From Lysobacter antibioticus (lineage in GTDB: Bacteria; Pseudomonadota; Gammaproteobacteria; Xanthomonadales; Xanthomonadaceae), in NCBI RefSeq assembly GCF_001442535.1, contig NZ_CP013141.1, positions 4,037,184-4,101,183 of the forward strand: a stretch of DNA of 64,000 nt, in the 5' to 3' direction. The position numbers and the translations under genes are program-made. The notes beneath the pieces are model-generated. The model did no database searches. It was not told the DNA's origin and worked only from the letters and a program-made list of their open reading frames with translations. Below, in pieces: positions 1-7,299 of the stretch. Within the stretch, counting starts at the first letter, position 1; every line of letters starts with the position of its first letter.

Positions 1-1
1 T

Positions 2-322
2 CCGTTTCCCGTCGCTAACGTCTCAAGTGAGGACGCGGATGTTATCGAGGCGATCATTCACTTCTATTGCAACGGCGAAGATGTGCCGCTGTCCCGTCTA
101 GAGGTCACTACGGAGTCGTTGGCAGACATGGTCCGACGCCTTCGTCTGGATGGAGCTGTCATGCAGCTGGACAGTCAAGCATTTCGCTTTCGCGTTGCCC
201 AGTGGAAGTTCAAGCAGCGGAAAGGCAAGCGCCTGGTGCTGATCGTGATTGACCAGGGCAAGCATCGCTTCCTCCACTACCGAACAGAATTCACGAGCAT
301 TGCGCAGTTGCAGGGCCCATAG
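2..322 (+). CDS. C-terminal part of an unrecognised protein (5' truncated by window edge)
   Basis: An open frame runs from the window edge to a TAG at 320-322, giving about 106 residues with no start in the window that must be used. The sequence is soluble and rich in basic residues near its end (WKFKQRKGKRL). I do not recognise the family. It lies 80 bp upstream of a VirB5-like gene on the same strand, so it may belong to the same transfer or secretion locus, but nothing in the sequence proves that. Confidence 0.5.
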   Translation, partial: PFPVANVSSEDADVIEAIIHFYCNGEDVPLSRLEVTTESLADMVRRLRLDGAVMQLDSQAFRFRVAQWKFKQRKGKRLVLIVIDQGKHRFLHYRTEFTSIAQLQGP

Positions 323-401
323 CTCACCGAGCCAGTTGGGCCTCTGGACAATACCCACCCATCGGCTGAGCTGTATCCCACAGAAACGACATGGAGTCGC
401 T

Positions 402-1160
402 ATGAAATCTCGAAGCACGGCGCATCGTCGCTCCGTCAAGAAGGTCGCTGCACTGCTAATCGCCGCCAGTGGGCTCGGGTTTGGTCAAGTGGGTGCGCAG
501 ATGGTCGTAAAGGACCCGTTCGGCCTCATGGCCAAGATGGAGCAGATCAGCAAGGACGCGGTCGAGTTCGGCAAGAACGCCAAGCGATGGCAGGAAACGG
601 CCAGCCACTATCAGCAGCAGGTGATCAAGCTGCAGCGTTTGAACTTTGGACAGACGCAGATGGAGGACAACTTCCCGCCGCGGGCTGCCGATTACGGCAT
701 GGAAGACATGTGTCCTGGCCCCGGCCGGGGCGTCAAGGATCAGCTGACGAAGGTATTCCGGCAGGCGATGCCGCAGATGGATGGAAACGTCGTTGGCGAG
801 CAACAGGCGATCTGCCAGCGCATGGTCTACGCCGAAAACGCCAAATACAACGACTCGGTAACCATGCTACGAACGCTGATGCAACGTAGCCGCGAGTTCG
901 GGCAGATTGAGAAACAGCGCGACAGTGTCAGCAGCAGCCAGGGAGCCTTGGCTGCAAACGAGAACGAAGCCAGCCGCTTTGTCGCGAGGAACCAGCTCGA
1001 GCTCGACTACTGGCAGGCGCGCATGAAGGCGTATGACGACTACATCGCTGCCCTCAAGTGGGATCACACCCGCCTGGCGAAGCGCGCCATGCGCGGCAAG
1101 AAGGGCGCCCTGGACGGCATTGTTCCCACCGATGTTGTGAAGTCGGCACTCGGCAACTGA
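402..1160 (+). CDS. VirB5-like type IV secretion protein
   Basis: About 252 residues. A basic N-terminus (MKSRSTAHRR) followed by a hydrophobic stretch (AALLIAASGLGFG) is a Sec signal peptide. The mature part begins with a VKDPFGLMAKMEQI segment and continues as long amphipathic helices rich in Q, R and E, as expected for VirB5, the minor pilus or adhesin component of P-type T4SS. I chose ATG 402 because it sets the signal peptide; longer in-frame starts add an unlikely N-terminus. It ends 19 bp before the VirB6/TrbL-like gene, which supports a shared operon and the T4SS assignment. The family call rests on length, signal peptide and neighbour rather than a diagnostic motif. Confidence 0.65.
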   Translation: MKSRSTAHRRSVKKVAALLIAASGLGFGQVGAQMVVKDPFGLMAKMEQISKDAVEFGKNAKRWQETASHYQQQVIKLQRLNFGQTQMEDNFPPRAADYGMEDMCPGPGRGVKDQLTKVFRQAMPQMDGNVVGEQQAICQRMVYAENAKYNDSVTMLRTLMQRSREFGQIEKQRDSVSSSQGALAANENEASRFVARNQLELDYWQARMKAYDDYIAALKWDHTRLAKRAMRGKKGALDGIVPTDVVKSALGN

Positions 1161-1179
1161 AATCTACGGGTAAATCGAA

Positions 1180-2277
1180 ATGGACTTCCTGCAACTGCTC
1201 ACCGACGTACTCACTTGGCTCTCGCCATCCTCGCAAAGCGGCCTGGCTGACTACGCCTTGTTCCGGCTCGTCAGTGGCTGGATTACGTCTCGCGTCGAAG
1301 ACTTCGGCCTCGCCCTGATGGGGAGATCGATGGCGTTCGTCGGAGGAGTCGGGCTCAGCCTAGTGACGCTCTGGCTACTTTTCCAAGGCTACCGCATCCT
1401 CAGCGGAGCCCGAGAGTCGATGATGGGCCTGGTCCTACAGGGAACGAGGATCGCCTTGATCTTCGGCATCGCTACCACGATGGCGGTCAACAGCATCCCG
1501 CTCAACTCCTTCCTCACGAAGGATATGGACAAGGCCGTCCACTATCTGGTGACCGGTAAGGAAAACGAATCCACTGCGAGCAGTATCGACAGGTCCCTGG
1601 CCGTCGTCCAGATCGCCATGACGGCTATTGATGGGGTTCAGCTCCTTGAGCCCGACCCGGAGCTCATAGAGGAGAAGCGGTCCGCGAAGATGTGGGCTAC
1701 GATCGGCTCCGCCGGCCCGGCCATCGCGGCCGGCTGTATGCTCCTGCTGTGGACGTTCGCAATTAATCTGTGGATTGGGCTCGGGCCCCTCTTCATCTTT
1801 GCCTTGGCGTTTCCTGCAACAAAGGGAATGTTCACCACATGGCTGAAGTACGGTCTAGGCACCCTCTTTTCCCTCGGCATGCTCAGTTTCGTAGCGAATC
1901 TGCTTCTCGATCTTACCGTTCGCATCGCCACCTTCATGTGGCTCAGTAAGCTCGTGAATATCCCCGGACTCAGCACCGAGGGCATCAGCAATCAGGCGAT
2001 GCAGCAAGGAAGCGTGGGAATGATCTTGACCGTGGTCATCATCGCCGTCCCACCGATGGCTGCCGTCTTTTTCCAAGGCCAGATCGGTAGTGTCATGTCC
2101 AATTCAGCATTCGGGAAGTACGGGGCATCCGGGGCGACCGCCAACACAGCGAGTAACCCGCTTCCGCCGGCTCCGCAGCAGACCCGAGACGAAGTTCAGC
2201 GCCCGCCCGTCCGGGTAGCCATGAGCGACTCGACGCCGCAACATTCCAACGAGATTAAGAAGAAGGACAGGGGTTAA
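1180..2277 (+). CDS. VirB6/TrbL-like T4SS inner-membrane channel protein
   Basis: 365 residues with at least five hydrophobic segments (roughly residues 48-65, 80-100, 175-200, 205-225, 280-300) and a Pro/Ser/Gln-rich hydrophilic tail after about residue 315. This layout is typical of the VirB6/TrbL polytopic channel subunit, which forms the inner-membrane part of the T4SS channel together with VirB8 and VirB10. It follows the VirB5-like gene by 19 bp and is followed 5 bp later by the DUF4189 gene, so the three are probably cotranscribed. No other core VirB gene is visible in the window; the rest must lie to the left. Confidence 0.75.
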   Translation: MDFLQLLTDVLTWLSPSSQSGLADYALFRLVSGWITSRVEDFGLALMGRSMAFVGGVGLSLVTLWLLFQGYRILSGARESMMGLVLQGTRIALIFGIATTMAVNSIPLNSFLTKDMDKAVHYLVTGKENESTASSIDRSLAVVQIAMTAIDGVQLLEPDPELIEEKRSAKMWATIGSAGPAIAAGCMLLLWTFAINLWIGLGPLFIFALAFPATKGMFTTWLKYGLGTLFSLGMLSFVANLLLDLTVRIATFMWLSKLVNIPGLSTEGISNQAMQQGSVGMILTVVIIAVPPMAAVFFQGQIGSVMSNSAFGKYGASGATANTASNPLPPAPQQTRDEVQRPPVRVAMSDSTPQHSNEIKKKDRG

Positions 2278-2282
2278 TAGCC

Positions 2283-2777
2283 ATGCGAGCAGTCCAATTG
2301 GTCCCAGCGTGCTTGATTCTCATCCTCGCCAGCACTGTCCGCGCGGAGGGCGGGTGCCCGCCGGGTGAGATGCCCTACAACGCTACGGCGCCGATGGGGT
2401 CGGCCCAATCCATGGCCAGTTGCGGCCCGATTCCGTCGAACACGCCCGCAAGGCAGTGGAGCAGTCGTTGGGGCGCCCTCGCAGATGATGGCGCCGGCAG
2501 CTTCGGATCAAGTGCAAACGAATCGAGTCAGAGAAGGGCCGAGAAGTCGGCTGTGGCGGACTGTAAATCGCGCGGCGGAACGAAGTGCACCGTGTACATG
2601 ACTTACCGGGATCAATGCATCGCTCTAGCAAGTAGCGACGTCACATCTACTACGGCGAGAGCTCCCGACGAGACGTCAGCGCAGCAAGACAGCCTGGCGG
2701 GCTGCAAGAGAGGTAGCAATGGCGCCGAGTGCCGCGTCCATTACAGCGGCTGCAGCTTGCCGGCCCGCAACAGGTGA
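2283..2777 (+). CDS. DUF4189-family secreted protein
   Basis: 164 residues with a clear signal peptide (MRAVQLVPACLILILASTVRA). The mature protein contains the DUF4189 pattern: a WGALADD segment, a run of S/Q/E/A residues (SSQRRAEKSAVADC), a conserved CKSRGGTKCTVYMTYRDQCIALA segment spanning two cysteine pairs, and a second cysteine-rich repeat near the C-terminus (GCKRGSNGAECRVHYSGC). DUF4189 proteins are frequent beside T4SS loci of Xanthomonadaceae; their biochemical role there is not settled. The protein is probably periplasmic and stabilised by disulphides. Start ATG 2283 lies 5 bp after the VirB6-like stop. Confidence 0.7.
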   Translation: MRAVQLVPACLILILASTVRAEGGCPPGEMPYNATAPMGSAQSMASCGPIPSNTPARQWSSRWGALADDGAGSFGSSANESSQRRAEKSAVADCKSRGGTKCTVYMTYRDQCIALASSDVTSTTARAPDETSAQQDSLAGCKRGSNGAECRVHYSGCSLPARNR

Positions 2778-2789
2778 TTGGCGTACCGA

Positions 2790-3322
2790 ATGAACACGAT
2801 TCCCTTTCATAACGAAGTTGTGGCTTGGTCCAGTGACGATAGGACGCACGAACGTCTTGCCTGGGCCTCCACTCTCAGCGTCGCGCTATCGCTTGCCCTG
2901 CTCTATCTCGCCGTGAAGCTATCTCTGCCGTCTCTGGCTACGCTCGGTGCGATTCTTTGGCTAGCGGTGATTGTCCTCCACGTCTGGCTTGCCATAGCGC
3001 AACGAAGTTACGTGTTGGAGCTTAGGCAGTTTCTCCATGATCGCTGGGGGACGCCGAAGTCGTTGAACTCCGGTGGCTCAGGAGTCGTGTTGATCACTTG
3101 GCCAGGGGAACGATCTGGGCGTGGGTAGTCGCAGCGGCAATTTCGTCAGTGCTCTTCGCCATACGGTCTGCCTACGAGCTTCCCGAACTGATCGCCATCT
3201 TCAGTATCCACATGCTCGTATCTGCAGCTCAATCTGCTAGCCAAATCGCGTCGCGAAGGACCATCCGTCGCGAAATCGAGAATGTTCGCCACGTACACCC
3301 TGCCTGCAGGATCTCGGTCTAA
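2790..3322 (+). pseudogene. Four-helix membrane protein split by a frameshift
   Basis: The frame starting at ATG 2790 gives two hydrophobic helices (about residues 27-62) and stops at 3128. A second frame overlapping from about 3070 encodes two further hydrophobic helices (WVVAAAISSVLFAI and IAIFSIHMLVSAA) and stops at 3322. Joining the frames between about 3070 and 3100 gives a continuous four-helix protein with a basic cytoplasmic tail. I read this as one gene with a frameshift or sequencing error; two separate small membrane proteins are the alternative. The family is not recognised. It sits directly downstream of T4SS-associated genes. Confidence 0.45.
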
Positions 3323-3486
3323 GCGAGCTTATCTCGCATCCAGCGGTCGAAGGCTACAGATGCAACTGAAGAATCCCTAGCACGGTCGAATGCAGACGCG
3401 GACTCCTATCCGCCGGCAGCGTAAGCCCGTCCCTTCCAACCCGACCTCAGCCATACCGTCCCGAAAGGGGTGGTCAGGAGGGCTTT

Positions 3487-4142
3487 GTGTCTCAATTCCA
3501 GTCACCAACGTATATGCCCCTCCATCTGCCGAACTGGCTAGGTTGGCTGTTCAAGAAGGCGAAGCATTCGCCGGAGACTGCTATTGGCGTCTATGAAGCC
3601 AAGTTCGATGCCGCGCGTGCGCGCGCCGTCCTCTGGGGACTGAATCCACCTCGCTTTGAGCCACTCCCGGTGCGGTTCGCTTCGGCCGAAGCGATCGAAT
3701 CGACTCGGCGACTCCGGGATTACGGCTTAGGACGACTGCGCGAAGATGTCATCGCTGCTCAGCGGTTTGGCGTCGTGGCCATGGTGCGTGGAATGCTGGA
3801 GGCCCAGCTCCGGGTTCGGCCGCCTATACCCTCGGCTATGTTTACCAGGACGGCCAACAGCTTTGCCACACGCCCATTGAAGGCTTGGAGCAAATGCTGC
3901 GTACCGGAATCGCCCCGGGGGCTCGCGTCAGCTTGCACGCCTGGTTGACCTTGCCCAGTCACGAAATCGTGGACCCCACCTTCTGGGCGGTTTTCCCTGC
4001 GCTATGCGGCGCAGCCGAGCATGAGGCGCGCGGCCTGTTCTTGCATCCGGACCAGTTGCTAGAGCGCACCTATCACCCACAATGGGTTGGCGAAGGATTC
4101 GCACGTCGAATCGGCATCCTCAAGGAGTACGAGGGATGGTAA
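3487..4142 (+). pseudogene. Unrecognised protein interrupted by a frameshift
   Basis: A GTG start at 3487 is preceded by a very good ribosome-binding site (AGGAGGG at 3476-3482). The first frame runs to about 3795 as ordinary coding sequence, then becomes a poor tail ending at 3948. The frame starting at 3801 continues as plausible protein (AAYTLGYVYQDGQQL, then LHAWLTLPSHEIVDP) down to TAA 4142. The shift lies between about 3775 and 3801. Together they would encode roughly 218 residues. I do not recognise the family. The stop overlaps the ATG of the next gene, so the reading frame was once translationally coupled to it. Confidence 0.5.
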
Positions 4143-4465
4143 GCACCAGAGTTGTGCATTTTGACGCGGTCTGTCGTGGATCGCTGAACTGGCGTGTTTC
4201 GGTAAACGGTGAGGACGAGCATGTGCCCTTCGCGTCCAAACAGACATGCGTCGCCGCTGCCAAGGCTCGAGCCCGCCAGCGCCACGTCGACCAAGGAGTT
4301 CCAACAGAGGTTCGAGCGCCCGACATAGACGGAAGGCTGGAGTCCGTCGTCGTCTACATGCAGCCTCATGAGCTGCTTGAGTTCTGCGTCGAGACCGAAA
4401 GTGGGAGTAGCCGCCTGTTGCGCGAAGCATGCGATGTCTACGGCCTGGTCCACGCACGCCCATGA
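4136..4465 (+). CDS. DUF2188-like small protein
   Basis: 109 residues starting at ATG 4136, which overlaps the stop of the preceding broken gene (ATGGTAA). The N-terminal part has a W-x-V strand, then FASKQTCVAAAKARARQRH, a pattern resembling DUF2188 proteins, in which a short beta-hairpin is followed by an A-rich helix. The C-terminal half (LESVVVYMQPHELLEFCVE) is not recognised. No signal peptide or membrane segment. Its role is unknown; its place between a T4SS fragment and a peptide-export operon gives no clear hint. Confidence 0.5.
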   Translation: MVSTRVVHFDAVCRGSLNWRVSVNGEDEHVPFASKQTCVAAAKARARQRHVDQGVPTEVRAPDIDGRLESVVVYMQPHELLEFCVETESGSSRLLREACDVYGLVHARP

Positions 4466-4485
4466 ACGTCAAAGGGCGAACTTCG

Positions 4486-4695
4486 ATGCTCGTACTGACT
4501 CGTTGCCCCGGTCAGGCGCTAATGATCGGCGACAAGATTGAGTTGCGCCTGTTACCACCTCGTTTCGCGGGTGAAGTACGGGTCGGCATTACTGCGCCGA
4601 GCACGGTCCACGTAGTCCGCGAGGAACTTCTTTCTCGCCCTCCGCGCAAAGGCGCCCGCGACCGGGCCTTCCGCGAAGGGAAGGGCGATGTCTGA
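4486..4695 (+). CDS. CsrA/RsmA-family RNA-binding regulator (paralogue)
   Basis: From ATG 4486 the protein is about 69 residues and begins MLVLTRCPGQALMIGD, followed by VRVGITAP and VHVVREEL, the hallmark order of CsrA beta strands 1 to 5. CsrA dimers bind GGA motifs in mRNA leaders and change translation or stability. This copy has a longer, basic C-terminal tail than housekeeping CsrA (which is 61-65 residues) and replaces the usual RKxGExIxIG with CPGQALMIGD, so it is a divergent paralogue. An upstream in-frame ATG at 4462 would add eight residues. Its end overlaps the start of the HlyD gene by 8 bp, so the two are translationally coupled; it may tune expression of the peptide export operon. 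Confidence 0.8.
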   Translation: MLVLTRCPGQALMIGDKIELRLLPPRFAGEVRVGITAPSTVHVVREELLSRPPRKGARDRAFREGKGDV

Positions 4696-5962
4696 TCTCT
4701 TTCGTCGGCAGGTCATCGAGGCCCAGAGCAACGGTTGGCTTGGAAGCGTTAGCCTCACGCAGCCCCGGCGAACTTGGATGTTGACCATTCTCGCCAGTGG
4801 CCTCGGCTGCGCTCTCATTCTATTTCTGATCTTTGGGACCTACACCCAGCGTTCGCGGGTTCAGGGCCGCTTGGTCCCTGCTCAGGGGCTCGTCAGCGTC
4901 GTCGCCCCGGCGTCTGGGGTGATGGAGAGAGTAGCCGTCATCGAAGGAGATACTGTGCGGGAGGAGCAAGTCCTCGGCCTCATTCGAGTGCCGCGCTTGA
5001 CCGTAGGACATGGGGACACCTCCGCTGCTTTGCGAAAAGTAGTCGAGCAACGCCGAGCCAGTATCGAAGGCAATCAGGTGGCGCAGCAAGATCGACTGGA
5101 AGTCGACGAGGTAAGCCTACGGGCTCAATTGCGTTCCATGCATCACGAACTGGCCCAGCTTCAAAAGGAACGGCAGACCCGCCAGTCGCAGGCCCGGTTA
5201 GCCAATGAGGTGCTGGAACGCTTGCGCCGGCTGCAGTCGGAAAAGTACGTCAGCGACATCCAGATCAAACAGCAAGAAGCAGCAGCCCTGGACCGGGTGT
5301 CTGCTTCCCAGGAGGTTGAGCGGCAGGTCTCAACTCTACAGCGCTCTGCCGCTCAGATCGAGCAGGCACTGGCCCAAGTCCCGGTACAACGCGCGAGCAC
5401 TACAGCCGCCTATCGCGGCGACCTGGCCAAGCTGAGCCAAGAGGAGATCGACATAGACGGCAATGGCGCGCTGAGTATCGCCGCCTCTACTGCCGGCGTT
5501 GTGTCCACGCAGGTCATTACTCCAGGCCAATCAGTCCAGGCCGGGCAGCCCTTGTTCACCTTGCTGCCCAAGGGGAGCGATTTGCGGGCAGAACTTCTGG
5601 TTCCTAGTCGAGCAATCCCGACTCTGCGGCCGGGCGGAGTCGTTCTCCTCAGGTACGAGGCGTTCCCCTACCAAAAGTTCGGCCATCACACCGGCCATGT
5701 CACCCATATCGGCCGCAATGCTCTCGGCCCAGCCGAGACCAAGGCCCTTGACTTGCCCGATCCCGATCGAGAGCCGCTCTATCGCGTCATCGTCGAGCTC
5801 GACCAGCAGGCGGTCGCGGCGTATGGCCGCTTGGAACCGCTGCGACCCGGCATGGTCGTTGACGCCGATTTACTCGGCGACACGCGCCCCCTCTTCCAGT
5901 GGCTGTTCGAGCCGCTCTACTCGCTCGCCAGCCAAAGCACCACGCATTCATACCGGCGGTAG
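4688..5962 (+). CDS. HlyD/CvaA-type membrane fusion protein for peptide export
   Basis: 424 residues: a short cytoplasmic N-terminus, one transmembrane helix (about residues 30-50, ILASGLGCALILFLIFG), a lipoyl-like half motif (VSVVAPASGVMERV), a long alpha-helical hairpin (about 110-240) and a second lipoyl half with STAGVVSTQVITPGQSV. The C-terminal part ends with the LRPGMVVDADLLGD and WLFEPLYSL patterns seen in CvaA-type adaptors. It should bridge an ABC exporter and an outer-membrane TolC channel. The exporter encoded at 8598-10712 with a C39 peptidase is the obvious partner. It lies 49 bp upstream of the precursor peptide gene. Confidence 0.9.
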   Translation: MSDLFRRQVIEAQSNGWLGSVSLTQPRRTWMLTILASGLGCALILFLIFGTYTQRSRVQGRLVPAQGLVSVVAPASGVMERVAVIEGDTVREEQVLGLIRVPRLTVGHGDTSAALRKVVEQRRASIEGNQVAQQDRLEVDEVSLRAQLRSMHHELAQLQKERQTRQSQARLANEVLERLRRLQSEKYVSDIQIKQQEAAALDRVSASQEVERQVSTLQRSAAQIEQALAQVPVQRASTTAAYRGDLAKLSQEEIDIDGNGALSIAASTAGVVSTQVITPGQSVQAGQPLFTLLPKGSDLRAELLVPSRAIPTLRPGGVVLLRYEAFPYQKFGHHTGHVTHIGRNALGPAETKALDLPDPDREPLYRVIVELDQQAVAAYGRLEPLRPGMVVDADLLGDTRPLFQWLFEPLYSLASQSTTHSYRR

Positions 5963-6011
5963 TCGCCAGTCCCTGCGCAGGGGTTCTGCGTATCACGAAG
6001 TAGAGGTAGCT

Positions 6012-6182
6012 ATGACTCCGTTTGCACTGAAGCAGTACGAGCAGGACTTCAACCAGTTCCGCGACCTGCGGGACGACGAGATCGCCTCGGTCGGCGGCGC
6101 CTACGCCTGTCCGGGCGGGAAGGAGACCACCACCACCGTCACCCAGTCCGGCTCGAAGGACGATGGCTGCGATTCGGCCTAA
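6012..6182 (+). CDS. Ribosomally made peptide precursor with double-glycine leader (graspetide candidate)
   Basis: 56 residues, preceded by a good ribosome-binding site (AGAGGTAG). The leader (1-30) ends LRDDEIASVGGA. L19, E23, I24 and V27 match the classical double-glycine leader recognised by C39 peptidases; canonical spacing puts cleavage after A30 (Gly-Ala), though cleavage after G29 is possible. The predicted core (about 31-56) has a T39-T42 run plus T44, S46 and S48, then D50, D51 and D54, and two cysteines (C33, C53). Hydroxyl donors followed by acidic acceptors are what an ATP-grasp ligase needs for side-chain ester links, as in microviridins and plesiocin. The neighbours are that ligase, a C39-ABC exporter and an HlyD adaptor. 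The modification itself is inferred. Confidence 0.85.
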   Translation: MTPFALKQYEQDFNQFRDLRDDEIASVGGAYACPGGKETTTTVTQSGSKDDGCDSA

Positions 6183-6195
6183 GTGAGCATCGGGT

Positions 6196-6221
6196 GGGAG
6201 AAGGGACGCGTACCTTCTCCC
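6196..6221 (+). terminator. Attenuator-like hairpin between precursor and modifying enzyme
   Basis: GGGAGAAGG (6196-6204) pairs perfectly with CCTTCTCCC (6213-6221) around an 8-nt loop. No strong T-tract follows, so it is probably a partial terminator or an mRNA 3'-end stabiliser. Placed just after the precursor stop, it would give more precursor than enzyme mRNA, as in many peptide clusters. Confidence 0.6.
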
Positions 6222-6252
6222 GCTTCACTCATACAGCAGGAGGAATCAAACG

Positions 6253-7254
6253 TTGAATGACAAGGTAATCCTGGTGCTTGGCACCAGAACCGATCCGCAC
6301 GTTGATCGTGTCGCTCGTCGACTCGAAGAGCGCGGCTGCAAAGATGTCGTCATTATCGACTATCACGCAGGCACAACGTTTTCTTTGGAGCTCGATGAGC
6401 AAGCAAACCGAATCATCAAGGTAGACGGCAGGCGTCTGGCTAACGATTCGACGGTCTGGGACAAGACCAAAATTCTGCCGGGGACGGAGTACTACATTCG
6501 CGGCGCCGAGCCCGAGGTAGGCTACGCCGCGCAGGAGTGGAGATCGTATTACGCATTGCTAACCGCCTTCTGCGGCGAAGGCGCCGTAAATACGCTCCGC
6601 TCTCGCCAATGCATGATCAAACCTTACCAGCAAACGGTGGCGGCCTCGGTCGGAATGAGGGCGCCGAGGACATTGGTCTCGAACGATAAGAATGATTTCC
6701 TTGCTTTTGCCAGTGCATCCGAGAGCATGATCATGAAATCCCTGTCGGGCGCCAAGGTTTCGACGAAGGGTGAGGGCGAGGAAGTCCCCTATGTCGTGAT
6801 GACGATGCGCGTTCCCGAAAAGGATATCGCCGCAGCAGATGCAGGCGACTTTGAGATCTGCCCTCACTTCGCCCAAGAGGAGATTGCAAAGTCTCATGAG
6901 TTGCGTGTCGTTGTGGCCGGGTCTCGCATCATTCCGTTTCGTATTGACTCTCAGAAGTTCCAGTCCACACAGGTCGATTGGCGCAAGGCTACTGGTCTGA
7001 ACACCTTTTCCCGCTGCCAACTTGATCCGAAGCTGGAAGCTCAAATCTCGGCTTTCATGGAGACGATGGGCCTCACGACAGGAAGCCTGGACTTCATCGT
7101 CGACAGGGCCGGCGAGAACTGGTTCCTGGAGTGCAATCAGGACGGTGTCTGGGCCTGGCTCGATGATCTCGTCGACGGGGAAATCACCGACGCCTTTGCA
7201 GATGTCCTGCTTCAGAAGCTACAGACATCGCCTGCTCAGCAAATTGCCGCCTAG
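6253..7254 (+). CDS. ATP-grasp ligase of the graspetide/MvdC-MvdD type
   Basis: 333 residues. The N-terminal pre-ATP-grasp domain is followed by the ATP-binding core. Recognisable elements are VWDKTKIL (about residue 75, where microviridin-type ligases carry a WxRRP-like site), HELRVVVAG followed by IPFRIDSQ (about 215-235), and FLECNQDGVWAWLDD near residue 295, matching the FLEVNPxGxWxWL signature with metal-binding E and N residues. Such ligases join Ser/Thr or Lys side chains to Asp/Glu with ATP. The start appears to be TTG 6253 after a strong AGGAGGA site; TTG would lower translation relative to the precursor. The gene lies 70 bp downstream of the precursor, its likely substrate. Confidence 0.85.
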   Translation: MNDKVILVLGTRTDPHVDRVARRLEERGCKDVVIIDYHAGTTFSLELDEQANRIIKVDGRRLANDSTVWDKTKILPGTEYYIRGAEPEVGYAAQEWRSYYALLTAFCGEGAVNTLRSRQCMIKPYQQTVAASVGMRAPRTLVSNDKNDFLAFASASESMIMKSLSGAKVSTKGEGEEVPYVVMTMRVPEKDIAAADAGDFEICPHFAQEEIAKSHELRVVVAGSRIIPFRIDSQKFQSTQVDWRKATGLNTFSRCQLDPKLEAQISAFMETMGLTTGSLDFIVDRAGENWFLECNQDGVWAWLDDLVDGEITDAFADVLLQKLQTSPAQQIAA

Positions 7255-7299
7255 CGGCTATATTGACCACGGACGTAACGGATGGTCCAGGGAGCGCAC

